29,116 bases of DNA from a virus: positions 1 to 29,116 of IMG/VR virus record IMGVR_UViG_3300017956_000085; one strand, 5' to 3'. The position numbers and the translations under genes are program-made. Numbering within the stretch: the first letter of the stretch is position 1; every line of letters begins with the position of its first letter. Positions 17,694 through 22,956 of this stretch are shown piece after piece. The notes under the pieces were generated by a model. It did not search any database. It was not told where the DNA came from and saw nothing but the letters and a program-made list of their open reading frames with translations.

Positions 17694-18374
17694 ATGACCA
17701 TTGACGTGAACAGAGGAAACATTGTAGAACTATTTCCGCGTCCTGTTGTATTCTATCGTCTACCTGATGAACAATTTGAAATCCTTCAATCTATTGCCAG
17801 TAAGGTAAAAGAAAACAGAGGAGAATACACTCATGTACATAACCCACAAAATGGAAAGTTAAGTCACTTTCTTGATAACTCTGATGACAATATCTTTGAC
17901 CAATTTGATATAGGTTGGTACAAACAGTGGTTAGAAGATTGTGCTAAAGATTTCGTTGAGAATGTTAAAGGTTTAACCTTGCATGGTAGTGATATGCAAT
18001 GCGTACACTGTTGGATGAATCAAGCAGATAGAATGGCACACCAATATGTACATAACCATACATGTTCGATTGTTAGCGGCACTCACTACATTCACTTCGA
18101 TAAGAGTAAGAATCAACCGTTGAGTTTTTATAACCCTTGGGTGAATCAGGGACCATTACAACCATCGCTAGATTTGCAGTGGAAAGAACATACAAAGTAC
18201 AATTATCCTTCTATTCAAGTTGTGCCAGATGAGGGCGATTTAATACTCTGGGACAGCAACATTTACCACGGCTATGATATTGACGTTGTGGGCAATCGTA
18301 CAACATTTAGCATGAACTTTATGCCCTATCGTATGATGTACGGCAACTACGGTTTCTCACTCGTTAGAGACTAA
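17694..18374 (+). CDS. Fe(II)/2-oxoglutarate oxygenase, PF13759-like, the only plus-strand gene
   Basis: 226 residues from ATG 17694 (a GTG at 17682 would add four). The C-terminal half shows the pattern of the phage 2OG-FeII_Oxy_5 type: YVHNHTCSIVSGTHYIHF (H120, H122), LSFYNP (143-148), GDLILWDSNIYHGYD (H192) and NRTTFSMNFM (R202). Such enzymes hydroxylate a substrate with iron, oxygen and 2-oxoglutarate; cyanophages often carry several, with substrates unknown. It has its own near-consensus promoter next to DnaA-like boxes. Its end overlaps the end of the next gene, another oxygenase on the opposite strand, by 11 bases. An expression pattern apart from its neighbours is likely. Family is fairly sure, substrate unknown. 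Confidence 0.85.
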   Translation: MTIDVNRGNIVELFPRPVVFYRLPDEQFEILQSIASKVKENRGEYTHVHNPQNGKLSHFLDNSDDNIFDQFDIGWYKQWLEDCAKDFVENVKGLTLHGSDMQCVHCWMNQADRMAHQYVHNHTCSIVSGTHYIHFDKSKNQPLSFYNPWVNQGPLQPSLDLQWKEHTKYNYPSIQVVPDEGDLILWDSNIYHGYDIDVVGNRTTFSMNFMPYRMMYGNYGFSLVRD

Positions 18375-18975
18375 TCTGGGCGCTAGTTGTTTCTATTCCC
18401 TGTGAATGTTCGTTGATGTCTCCCGTTGGAAGTGTATTAAACGATATACTCCAACGGTTGTTATCTTCAAACTGTCGTTGTGTACCATGCACCAAACCTG
18501 AAGGGAATAACAGTAATCTTCCTCCTACAAATGGTGCTTCCCATCTATAGTTTGGTTCACGTCTATAGGGTTCGATTCGTGCTACTTTATGCGTGTAGTA
18601 TGGATTTTCAAATATAGTGGGCGCACCATCTTTACTCGCATAGAATATACCTGAAACACACGACATTGGATGGTCATGTGAATGATGTGCCTGCTGACTT
18701 CCTCCCCAATTTGCATTAGCCCAGCATGTAGTTATCTCTAGTTTGTCACATGCAAACGTCCAATGTTGTCGTGCTTCTTCTAAACAATCATTGAACCAGT
18801 TGACTACATCTTTCAAGTACAATTCCCGATGCATTTGTGTATGCGTATGGGACAATCCTGATGGACCCATGTAACGAACGTGTCGTGATAAAAAATTATC
18901 CAACCCTACCCAATCGAGTAAGGAAGGATACTCAAACTCTAACACTTCTACAGGGAATAACTTATGCGTTTTCAT
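18364..18975 (-). CDS. Fe(II)/2-oxoglutarate oxygenase, PF13759-like
   Basis: 203 residues. Metal-site candidates are in HHSHDHPMSCVSGIFYAS (H97-H102; H100 and H102 most likely), FPSGLVHGTQR (H163), and R174 in NNRWSISFN for 2-oxoglutarate. The segment after the first motif, PTIFENP, matches the family pattern. It is clearly related to the oxygenase at 27151-27756 (both have F.SGL.HGT.R followed by a hydrophobic strand) and more distantly to the convergent plus-strand one. The start overlaps the previous gene by 14 bases. The facing gene ends 11 bases inside this one, so full-length transcripts of the two would be antisense to each other at their ends. Confidence 0.85.
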   Translation of the reverse strand: MKTHKLFPVEVLEFEYPSLLDWVGLDNFLSRHVRYMGPSGLSHTHTQMHRELYLKDVVNWFNDCLEEARQHWTFACDKLEITTCWANANWGGSQQAHHSHDHPMSCVSGIFYASKDGAPTIFENPYYTHKVARIEPYRREPNYRWEAPFVGGRLLLFPSGLVHGTQRQFEDNNRWSISFNTLPTGDINEHSQGIETTSAQISL

Positions 18976-19174
18976 TGACGATTTCTATCTCATTCCAGTA
19001 TTGAGTGGGCACAACTATGCACACTTGATTAGTTCTTCTCTTGCAACAATGCTGGTCTTCTTCACACTTAGTGTACTCCCTAATGCATAGCGTCAGGTAG
19101 TAATCAGGGTCGATAAAGTTAATATAACCCTCGTGTTCTTTCCATCGAATGTGTTGACCAGATTGCAAGTTCAT
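18962..19174 (-). CDS. Conserved hypothetical, 70 aa, cysteine-containing
   Basis: Begins MNLQSGQHIRWKEHEGYINF and ends QYWNEIEIVNENA. The first half looks like a small beta-barrel strand order (IRWKEHEGYINFIDPDYYLT), as in SH3-like folds; the middle has four cysteines (LCIREYTKCEEDQHCCKRRT) that could bind a metal. I recall similar short proteins in other T4-like cyanophages but know no function. It overlaps both neighbours (by 4 bases upstream, 14 downstream), so it is translated as part of a coupled chain. Confidence 0.7.
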   Translation of the reverse strand: MNLQSGQHIRWKEHEGYINFIDPDYYLTLCIREYTKCEEDQHCCKRRTNQVCIVVPTQYWNEIEIVNENA

Positions 19175-19386
19175 TTGAATCCTTTGCCAGTGGTTTTCGA
19201 TTTATCTATCACTTCCACTCGGTCAATGTGTTGAGGGAAGTTCCATTGAGCAATCAGAACATCTTCGTAATCGTCTAACACTTTGACGCTACCATCTACG
19301 CACCATACTTTATATCGATGGCGGTCATATGGCGCTTCAGAAGTGTGAGTGAACTTACGTTGAGTTTCATGCGCGGGAGTAATCAT
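19171..19386 (-). CDS. Conserved hypothetical, 71 aa
   Basis: Start at ATG 19386, which forms an ATGA overlap with the stop of the upstream gene; four more residues are possible in frame but would break this pattern. It reads MITPAHETQRKFTHTSEAPY, continues with DRHRYKVWCVDGSVKVLDDY and ends SKTTGKGFK. The centre suggests a small beta-rich domain. No catalytic motif, no membrane segment. It overlaps the next gene by 4 bases. Function unknown. Confidence 0.7.
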   Translation of the reverse strand: MITPAHETQRKFTHTSEAPYDRHRYKVWCVDGSVKVLDDYEDVLIAQWNFPQHIDRVEVIDKSKTTGKGFK

Positions 19387-19589
19387 AATGCCTCCCAAAA
19401 GTCATCCCAATCTTTCTTTGAATCCGTCACATCTGTCACGTTCTTGATGTTATTCTCTTTCTTGATTTGACGCTGGAGCTCATAATAAACCATCCACAGT
19501 TGACGTGTCATGTAACTCTCGTATTCGTTACCTTTTAGTGAATCAATTAGAAGTTGAGTTGTGGCAAGTTGTTGTTTCAAACTAAGCAC
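19383..19589 (-). CDS. Hypothetical protein, 68 aa, GTG start
   Basis: Starts at GTG 19589 with a GAGGA-like ribosome site in the end of the upstream gene, then SLKQQLATTQLLIDSLKGNE. It appears almost wholly helical (leucine, glutamine, lysine), ending DSKKDWDDFWEAL, an acidic aromatic tail typical of small interaction proteins. It overlaps the upstream stop by 8 bases and the downstream start by ATGA. No family recognised. Confidence 0.65.
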   Translation of the reverse strand: MLSLKQQLATTQLLIDSLKGNEYESYMTRQLWMVYYELQRQIKKENNIKNVTDVTDSKKDWDDFWEAL

Positions 19590-19776
19590 GATTCATCCTC
19601 TCATAGCGACGACGTTCTATGTATTCTTCGTAATCATCAGGAGAGAGAATATCGTCCCAGTCACCATCACTTTCAACGTTGTTATAGCGACGAATAATGT
19701 CATCGGAAGTCCTTGCACATTTCGTCGTAGGATGCACCAACGGGGATTTGTTTGCAGAATCGGGAGAGTTTGTCAT
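19582..19776 (-). CDS. Hypothetical acidic protein, up to 64 aa, start uncertain
   Basis: The C-terminal 40 residues (DDIIRRYNNVESDGDWDDIL then SPDDYEEYIERRRYERMNRA) are acidic, then basic, and look like a genuine phage protein. The N-terminal 25 residues, from ATG 19776, are less convincing and overlap in another frame the small membrane gene at 19700-19861. A later non-ATG start, after the stop of that gene, is possible; the leader there has AAGGA, but the ATG following it is out of frame. It is followed by an 8-base overlap with the GTG-started gene. Function unknown. Confidence 0.6.
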   Translation of the reverse strand: MTNSPDSANKSPLVHPTTKCARTSDDIIRRYNNVESDGDWDDILSPDDYEEYIERRRYERMNRA

Positions 19777-19861
19777 TTTGAAGATTAGAGACCGTTTGAA
19801 TAGCAGAGGTGCCAATCATTGCACCGAAGATGATTACAACAGCAGCAAGAGTTAGGCGCAT
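19700..19861 (-). CDS. Small single-pass membrane protein, 53 aa
   Basis: Reads MRLTLAAVVIIFGAMIGTSA from ATG 19861, then a soluble part ending VGASYDEMCKDFR. Residues 3-20 are a clean hydrophobic segment, a signal anchor, with a short polar tail holding two cysteines. It begins 10 bases before the upstream stop and overlaps the next gene by 77 bases in a different frame. A membrane segment of this quality in a 53-codon frame is unlikely by chance. It may be anchored in the host inner membrane, for instance in superinfection exclusion, but this is a guess from topology. Confidence 0.65.
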   Translation of the reverse strand: MRLTLAAVVIIFGAMIGTSAIQTVSNLQNDKLSRFCKQIPVGASYDEMCKDFR

Positions 19862-20064
19862 TGTGCTTCCTCAAGAAGGTGGGGATAGTATTCTTCGACT
19901 TCGGAGATTAGTTCATCGATAGAATACTTGTCGTAAGATTCTTGCATGTTATCATACAAGATTGCCATCATAGTCTTGATGTCCATATCATCAAGAATCT
20001 GTTGAATCATTGCATCTTGCAGTGTATCACGGTCGATGATGTTGTCGTTGGGAGTGTTAGTCAT
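19852..20064 (-). CDS. Hypothetical protein, 70 aa, acidic helical
   Basis: Begins MTNTPNDNIIDRDTLQDAMI and ends YYPHLLEEAQCA. Strongly acidic with a regular helix pattern (LQDAMIQQILDDMDIKTMM, then YDKYSIDELISEVEEYY). Proteins of the type SIDELI.EVEEYYPHL are frequent in this phage group but lack a known role. It starts 4 bases after the preceding gene's stop and overlaps the next start by 10 bases. No motif or membrane segment. Confidence 0.7.
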   Translation of the reverse strand: MTNTPNDNIIDRDTLQDAMIQQILDDMDIKTMMAILYDNMQESYDKYSIDELISEVEEYYPHLLEEAQCA

Positions 20065-20067
20065 GAG

Positions 20068-20229
20068 TCAAACAGAAGGAGTAACGTTGATTTCTTTAAT
20101 GTTCAGTCCACAGAGTTGATTGTAGACGCGATTAAGTATCAGTTTGTCCGCAGTCTTTGCACGAGATTGTTCATACCAAACAGTCACACATCCGTCGTTA
20201 GTTTCAACTTGAACTCTGTAGTTTTTCAT
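20068..20229 (-). CDS. Conserved hypothetical, 53 aa
   Basis: Frame from ATG 20229: MKNYRVQVETNDGCVTVWYE, then QSRAKTADKLILNRVYNQLC and INVTPSV before the stop. The alternating hydrophobic start followed by a helix is a beta-beta-alpha-like arrangement. It fills its gap exactly, 4 bases before the next start and 11 bases after the previous stop. No family recognised. Confidence 0.7.
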   Translation of the reverse strand: MKNYRVQVETNDGCVTVWYEQSRAKTADKLILNRVYNQLCGLNIKEINVTPSV

Positions 20230-20240
20230 GATGATGTTAA

Positions 20241-20420
20241 TCAGAGACCGTTGAGGAAGTCAGCGAGTGCCTCATCATACTCCTCTTGAGTATCAAAAAC
20301 ACGACCGTGAATGTTAAGAGGAAAAGTCTTCTTAACACCTGCAGATGCTACCACGCGGCAGTCTGCTTCATCGTAACCCATTTCGACGAGAGTAGCAACG
20401 TAGGGATTGGAGATTGTCAT
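20241..20420 (-). CDS. Hypothetical protein, 59 aa, UBA-like opening
   Basis: Frame from ATG 20420: MTISNPYVATLVEMGYDEAD, ending EEYDEALADFLNGL. The segment ATLVEMGYDEADCRVVASAG resembles the helix-turn of UBA/TS-N-type domains (xLxxMGYxxxxCxxA), but the resemblance is short and may be chance. Followed after 11 bases by the 53-aa gene and preceded after 28 bases by the 73-aa gene, so it is probably in the transcript started at the 20677-20720 promoter. Confidence 0.7.
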   Translation of the reverse strand: MTISNPYVATLVEMGYDEADCRVVASAGVKKTFPLNIHGRVFDTQEEYDEALADFLNGL

Positions 20421-20448
20421 GTGTTTGTGTTAGTTAAGAGTGAAAGAT

Positions 20449-20670
20449 TCAGGCGGCGCAGAAGTTCTCTTCAGCGACAGTTTCCCATGCTTTGTAGAAC
20501 ATATCCCAAGCAGCGTTATCTGCAACGAAAGAGTGAATATCTGCCTGCTCGCAGATGTAATCGTAGCACATGTCAATGTCGGGGTTCATTTCATAAAAGA
20601 AACCAGACATGCTGTTGATTGCATCAACAAAAGCAGAATCTTCGATGAGGGATTGGAAAGCGTTTTTCAT
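20449..20670 (-). CDS. Hypothetical protein, 73 aa
   Basis: Starts at ATG 20670 (MKNAFQSLIEDSAFVDAINS) with AAAGGA 7 bases upstream. The protein is acidic, aromatic and helical, with two cysteines in DMCYDYICEQADIHS, and ends ETVAEENFCAA. It is the first gene after one of the two copies of the 34-bp repeated promoter element. No family recognised. Confidence 0.7.
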   Translation of the reverse strand: MKNAFQSLIEDSAFVDAINSMSGFFYEMNPDIDMCYDYICEQADIHSFVADNAAWDMFYKAWETVAEENFCAA

Positions 20671-20676
20671 GGTGTG

Positions 20677-20734
20677 TTCCTTTGACTCTTATAGAATACA
20701 CGATTCTGGGCGCATTTCAACCGATTGTGTGCGC
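20677..20734 (-). promoter_or_regulatory. Promoter module with 34-bp repeated element (copy 1)
   Basis: Bases 20677-20710 are identical at 33 of 34 positions to 21550-21583. On the minus strand the module has TTGAAA (20715-20720), 16 bases, TATTCT (20693-20698), then AAAGGA as ribosome site. The palindrome AGAATCGTGTATTCT spans the -10. An inverted repeat, GCGCA (20710-20714) and TGCGC (20730-20734), brackets the -35. It drives the 73-aa gene and those after it. Confidence 0.6.
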
Positions 20735-20749
20735 TTTGCTGACTGGCAC

Positions 20750-20767
20750 ACGCGGCGTTTGCCGCGT
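20750..20767 (-). terminator. Perfect 7-bp GC-rich hairpin after a stop codon
   Basis: ACGCGGC, a 4-base loop, then GCCGCGT. It begins inside the stop codon of the 78-aa gene, in the direction of transcription. No U-run follows, so if it ends transcription it is not a classical intrinsic terminator; it may instead protect the 3' end of the message. Confidence 0.5.
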
Positions 20768-21003
20768 TACATGCTATAGTTAGTCAGAACGTGTTCAAAG
20801 TTAATAGCACTGATGCAATATCCCGTCGCACATGTAATCTCTTCTACTAAATCATCTTCATCATCTGCCTCCCAAATACCCAGGGGATGTTCACCAGTAA
20901 CCGCTAAAATGTGCTCGTATCCTTGTTGTTCCGTCTTAATATAGTCTAGAGAATCATCATCAGTGGTGAAGTCGAAAGTGATGTCTTTGACGAGGAATTG
21001 CAT
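20767..21003 (-). CDS. Hypothetical protein, 78 aa, very acidic
   Basis: Reads MQFLVKDITFDFTTDDDSLD, then EADDEDDLVEEITCATGYCI in the middle and ends FEHVLTNYSM. The order beta strand, acidic turn, helix, beta is plausible for a small domain. High aspartate and glutamate content suggests a DNA-mimic or binding role, but there is no sequence proof. It starts 3 bases after the membrane peptide gene's stop and is followed by the 20750-20767 hairpin, so it ends its operon. Confidence 0.7.
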   Translation of the reverse strand: MQFLVKDITFDFTTDDDSLDYIKTEQQGYEHILAVTGEHPLGIWEADDEDDLVEEITCATGYCISAINFEHVLTNYSM

Positions 21004-21006
21004 GAC

Positions 21007-21177
21007 TCAGTTGTTGTTAGGTTGAACGATTGCAGATGCGTTGTAGAGCATGTCGGCAGTGAATTGCCGCGCACCATTACTATTCCAGAACAGAACAGCG
21101 ATGACAATGAAGAGGAGGAATTTCACTTGGTTTGCGTAGAAGTTTGCAGAACGTTTCTTGTTGAGAGCTCTAATCAT
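21007..21177 (-). CDS. Small single-pass membrane protein, 56 aa
   Basis: Frame from ATG 21177: MIRALNKKRSANFYANQVKF, then the hydrophobic LLFIVIAVLFW (about 21-31), then a polar tail ending NASAIVQPNNN. The basic residues before the hydrophobic segment predict an N-inside topology in the host membrane. It overlaps the upstream gene's end by 8 bases. I recall very similar short proteins in cyanophage genomes, with no known function. Confidence 0.75.
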   Translation of the reverse strand: MIRALNKKRSANFYANQVKFLLFIVIAVLFWNSNGARQFTADMLYNASAIVQPNNN

Positions 21178-21316
21178 CGATTAGGGAGAGTTGTTCAAAC
21201 TTAAGGTGGTCATCGCAAGAGTCATCGTCTTGCAAATCTATCATGTCGGTGTCAACATGCTTCAAGAGTTTGCCAAACAAAAAATCAACAAACTCTCGGT
21301 CTTCGTTAGTAATCAT
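21170..21316 (-). CDS. Hypothetical protein, 48 aa, acidic
   Basis: Frame from ATG 21316, coupled by ATGA to the preceding stop: MITNEDREFVDFLFGKLLKH, then DMIDLQDDDSCDDHLKFEQL and ending SLIDD. Acidic and helical. The ATGA start and the 8-base overlap with the membrane gene make the frame credible despite its length. No family recognised. Confidence 0.65.
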   Translation of the reverse strand: MITNEDREFVDFLFGKLLKHVDTDMIDLQDDDSCDDHLKFEQLSLIDD

Positions 21317-21540
21317 CCGCCGAACATTTCATCGAAAAGGTCATCCATCTCTTGCGCTTCGTTGTGGCGGTCGAGTTGGTTACGCATTGCAATCAGTGCT
21401 TGCTGAGTGTTACGCAGTTTCAGCATTTCCTCGTTGATGTAGTGCAAACGGTTGTTAATTTGGCAACGGTCCATACCATCAACGGTGGGAACATCGTACA
21501 CTGTGTTGTTAATCTTGCGAGGTTGGAGAGTAACGGTCAT
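21313..21540 (-). CDS. Hypothetical protein, 75 aa, coiled-coil
   Basis: Begins MTVTLQPRKINNTVYDVPTV; residues about 28-62 (CQINNRLHYINEEMLKLRNT and following) form a long charged helix with leucine and isoleucine spacing compatible with a coiled coil, ending DDLFDEMFGG. It is the first gene after the second copy of the 34-bp repeated promoter element, with AAAGGA as ribosome site. Function unknown; it may be a dimeric regulator or adaptor. Confidence 0.7.
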   Translation of the reverse strand: MTVTLQPRKINNTVYDVPTVDGMDRCQINNRLHYINEEMLKLRNTQQALIAMRNQLDRHNEAQEMDDLFDEMFGG

Positions 21541-21549
21541 TTGCGTCGT

Positions 21550-21606
21550 TTCCTTTGACTCTTATAGAATACACCATTCTGGGGCACCTACAAGCGCCTG
21601 TGTGCC
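21550..21606 (-). promoter_or_regulatory. Promoter module with 34-bp repeated element (copy 2)
   Basis: Same design as the module at 20677. On the minus strand: TTGTAG (21588-21593), 16 bases, TATTCT (21566-21571), then AAAGGA. The inverted repeat GGCAC (21583-21587) and GTGCC (21602-21606) brackets the -35. The palindrome around the -10 is preserved apart from one base in its loop. It lies between the stop at 21610 and the start at 21540. Confidence 0.6.
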
Positions 21607-21609
21607 ACT

Positions 21610-21819
21610 TTAACCACTGGTCCAGGTCTCAAGGTATTCTCTAATCGTAAAGTGCGAATCCGTGCAGGTTTCTTCCACTAACTCATCGACACTCATTTGC
21701 TTCAACTCTTCCAAATATACCTCTGGAGGAGTATCAGTATCGGGGTCGTAATCGTCGTGGCAGAGAAACACATACTCATTGTAAAGTGCTTCGATTAAAT
21801 CTTCTTTAGTGTACTCCAT
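21610..21819 (-). CDS. Hypothetical protein, 69 aa, acidic
   Basis: Start at ATG 21819 in a TGATG overlap with the upstream stop (a GTG one codon earlier is also possible). Reads MEYTKEDLIEALYNEYVFLC, then DDYDPDTDTPPEVYLEELKQ, ending REYLETWTSG. The opening resembles small helical phage proteins of the type YT.EDLIEAL. Strongly acidic, no motif. The stop is followed by a hairpin and promoter module, so it ends an operon that starts at 22200. Confidence 0.7.
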   Translation of the reverse strand: MEYTKEDLIEALYNEYVFLCHDDYDPDTDTPPEVYLEELKQMSVDELVEETCTDSHFTIREYLETWTSG

Positions 21820-21986
21820 CACTCTAGTGCAAAGTCTCCATCTTCCAGGGGAACGTCAATATCGAACTCAAACAAATAGTAGTCGTGACTTACATTCAGT
21901 TCGTTGCAGAAAGACTTAAATTGCTTCAAAGTCTTCTTGCTGTCAAACTCAACAATGTGGTGGTCAGTTTCAAACAGGACGGACAT
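21819..21986 (-). CDS. Hypothetical protein, 55 aa
   Basis: Start at ATG 21986, one base after the upstream stop; a longer reading would overlap the upstream gene. Reads MSVLFETDHHIVEFDSKKTL, then FCNELNVSHDYYLFEFDIDV, ending EDGDFALE. Alternating strand and helix pattern. No family recognised. Coupled to its neighbours on both sides. Confidence 0.65.
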   Translation of the reverse strand: MSVLFETDHHIVEFDSKKTLKQFKSFCNELNVSHDYYLFEFDIDVPLEDGDFALE

Positions 21987-21987
21987 T

Positions 21988-22200
21988 TTAGAAAGAGGAA
22001 TCAACAATGTGAGGAGTGTAATTAACAGCAGCAGGTGCAGTGTTAATCTCGGTCAACTTGCGCTGGAGTTTGTCATGAATAGCGAGCGCACTTCCGTGTG
22101 CTTTTGCTATCCTGTACTCATCGCCAGTTGATAATAATTGAAGTGCAGATAGCAGAATACCTATCTCGTCTTCATTGAGGACTACATTGGTTTCGTACAT
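21988..22200 (-). CDS. Hypothetical protein, 70 aa
   Basis: Begins MYETNVVLNEDEIGILLSAL and continues QLLSTGDEYRIAKAHGSALA, ending TPHIVDSSF. The first 45 residues look helical, of the type NEDEI.ILL.ALQLL..GDE, which I associate with small regulatory proteins, but no family can be named. It starts 9 bases after the palindromic GTTACGAAGTAAC element, which probably controls it. Confidence 0.7.
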   Translation of the reverse strand: MYETNVVLNEDEIGILLSALQLLSTGDEYRIAKAHGSALAIHDKLQRKLTEINTAPAAVNYTPHIVDSSF

Positions 22201-22208
22201 GTCTCAGC

Positions 22209-22225
22209 GTTACTTCGTAACTATA
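22209..22225 (-). promoter_or_regulatory. Palindromic 5' element TATAGTTACGAAGTAAC (copy 1)
   Basis: On the minus strand TATAGT is fused to the perfect inverted repeat GTTAC-GAA-GTAAC, ending 8 bases before the ATG at 22200. The same 17 bases recur at 27096-27112. It could be a -10 box with an operator at the start point, or a leader hairpin. No good -35 is seen here, and the element overlaps the upstream stop codon. Confidence 0.5.
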
Positions 22226-22514
22226 ACAGAAATTCGAGCGTTCCAGTGGCACCAGTGGTCACTTTTTCAAGTGGTCGTTGCATAGCGGAGTATGCTGTAA
22301 TCTGGTCTACAGTGATAGGTTTGCCAGGCATCTTCGCATTGACAGGAGATACAATCTGCCCATCTTTCTTGCGAATAAAGCCCCAGACGCTCTTTATGTC
22401 GCCTTCTTTATATGTGAAGGTTCCATGATTATGTATCCAAACTCTGAAGAATTGTCGGTTGAAATCTTCTACGCTGTAACTGTAATTGCGTGGAGCAGAG
22501 AAAGGAAGGTCCAT
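22221..22514 (-). CDS. Hypothetical protein, 97 aa, start uncertain
   Basis: From ATG 22514 it reads MDLPFSAPRNYSYSVEDFNR, then FRVWIHNHGTFTYKEGDIKS and VWGFIRKKDGQIVSPVNAKM, ending TGATGTLEFLL. An ATG at 22529 would add 5 residues and overlap the HicA-like gene by 13 bases. The central part looks like a compact beta domain with tryptophan and arginine-lysine patches (WGFIRKKDG), possibly nucleic-acid binding. It follows the HicA-like gene in the same transcript, the place where a HicB antitoxin would be expected, but it does not resemble HicB. Confidence 0.7.
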   Translation of the reverse strand: MDLPFSAPRNYSYSVEDFNRQFFRVWIHNHGTFTYKEGDIKSVWGFIRKKDGQIVSPVNAKMPGKPITVDQITAYSAMQRPLEKVTTGATGTLEFLL

Positions 22515-22516
22515 GA

Positions 22517-22735
22517 TTAGTCGTTGCATTGTTTCAACCACTTGCGTAGGTCGGAAGACATTCCAGGAGAAATCGTGGAGCGTCCCTTACTACCGTGGAT
22601 GGGAAGTGTGAAAACTCGTTGAGAATTTGGGTGAGTAACTTTCTTGTGCTTTTTACCATTAACGACTGTGCCGCCGTTAGTAGCAATCAACTTGATTGCT
22701 TCTTTATACTTAAGGGGAGCAGTTTTGTTTTGCAT
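22517..22735 (-). CDS. HicA-like mRNA interferase toxin, 72 aa
   Basis: From ATG 22735: MQNKTAPLKYKEAIKLIATN, then GGTVVNGKKHKKVTHPNSQR and TLPIHGSKGRSTISPGMSSD. The order Lys-x-x-Glu helix, GGTVV strand, a histidine after a glycine turn (H30), a TLPIHG strand and a final ISPG helix is that of HicA, a small double-stranded-RNA-binding fold whose toxin members cut mRNA with one histidine. The canonical GSH is replaced by GKKH, so catalysis is uncertain. No HicB is visible next to it. It may be an orphan toxin for host shut-off, or an RNA-binding protein without cleavage. Confidence 0.75.
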   Translation of the reverse strand: MQNKTAPLKYKEAIKLIATNGGTVVNGKKHKKVTHPNSQRVFTLPIHGSKGRSTISPGMSSDLRKWLKQCND

Positions 22736-22956
22736 AGTCCTATTGTAAGGCATGGCGGGGCAGGCAACCCGCAGTGTTCACAAACCGACACACTTGATTT
22801 TAATGGGGTTTGCTGGTATCCTGTCTGGTCTCAGTCTCGTCTCGCTGAGAACCCTTGCCACCACTGGACTAAAACGTGATTTTTCTGCATTTTTATTTGC
22901 AAGGGGGGATAGGTCATGCCTGCGGAAACCGATGCGGAAAAAAGAGAAAGTGTAAA
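22736..22956 (-). other. 221-bp gap: hairpin, -10 candidate, no convincing gene
   Basis: Between the helicase stop and the HicA-like start. It holds an inverted repeat GCGGG (22755-22759) and CCCGC (22768-22772) and a minus-strand TACAAT (22742-22747), which lies only 6 bases before the HicA ATG, so a message begun there would be almost leaderless. A weaker inverted repeat, CTCAG and CTGAG around 22839-22858, and a run of six G at 22903-22908 are also present. Confidence 0.4.

Noticed and set aside
17465-17722. An 85-codon minus-strand frame across the divergent promoter region
   Set aside because: It starts inside the plus-strand oxygenase gene and covers promoters and DnaA-box repeats; composition (FFHRFF, YLLY) reflects AT-rich non-coding DNA.
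22778-22917. A possible minus-strand small gene (NKNAEKSRFSPVV...) in the gap
   Set aside because: The frame has no start codon in phase; the nearby ATG at 22917 is out of phase because the C-run after it is six, not seven, bases. Without evidence of a sequencing error I do not call it.
22752-22955. A 67-codon plus-strand frame that fits exactly in the gap before the helicase end, with a hydrophobic stretch
   Set aside because: Its only ribosome-like AAGG is one base from the ATG, no plus-strand promoter is seen, and both neighbours are on the other strand. Kept as a low-probability membrane peptide.
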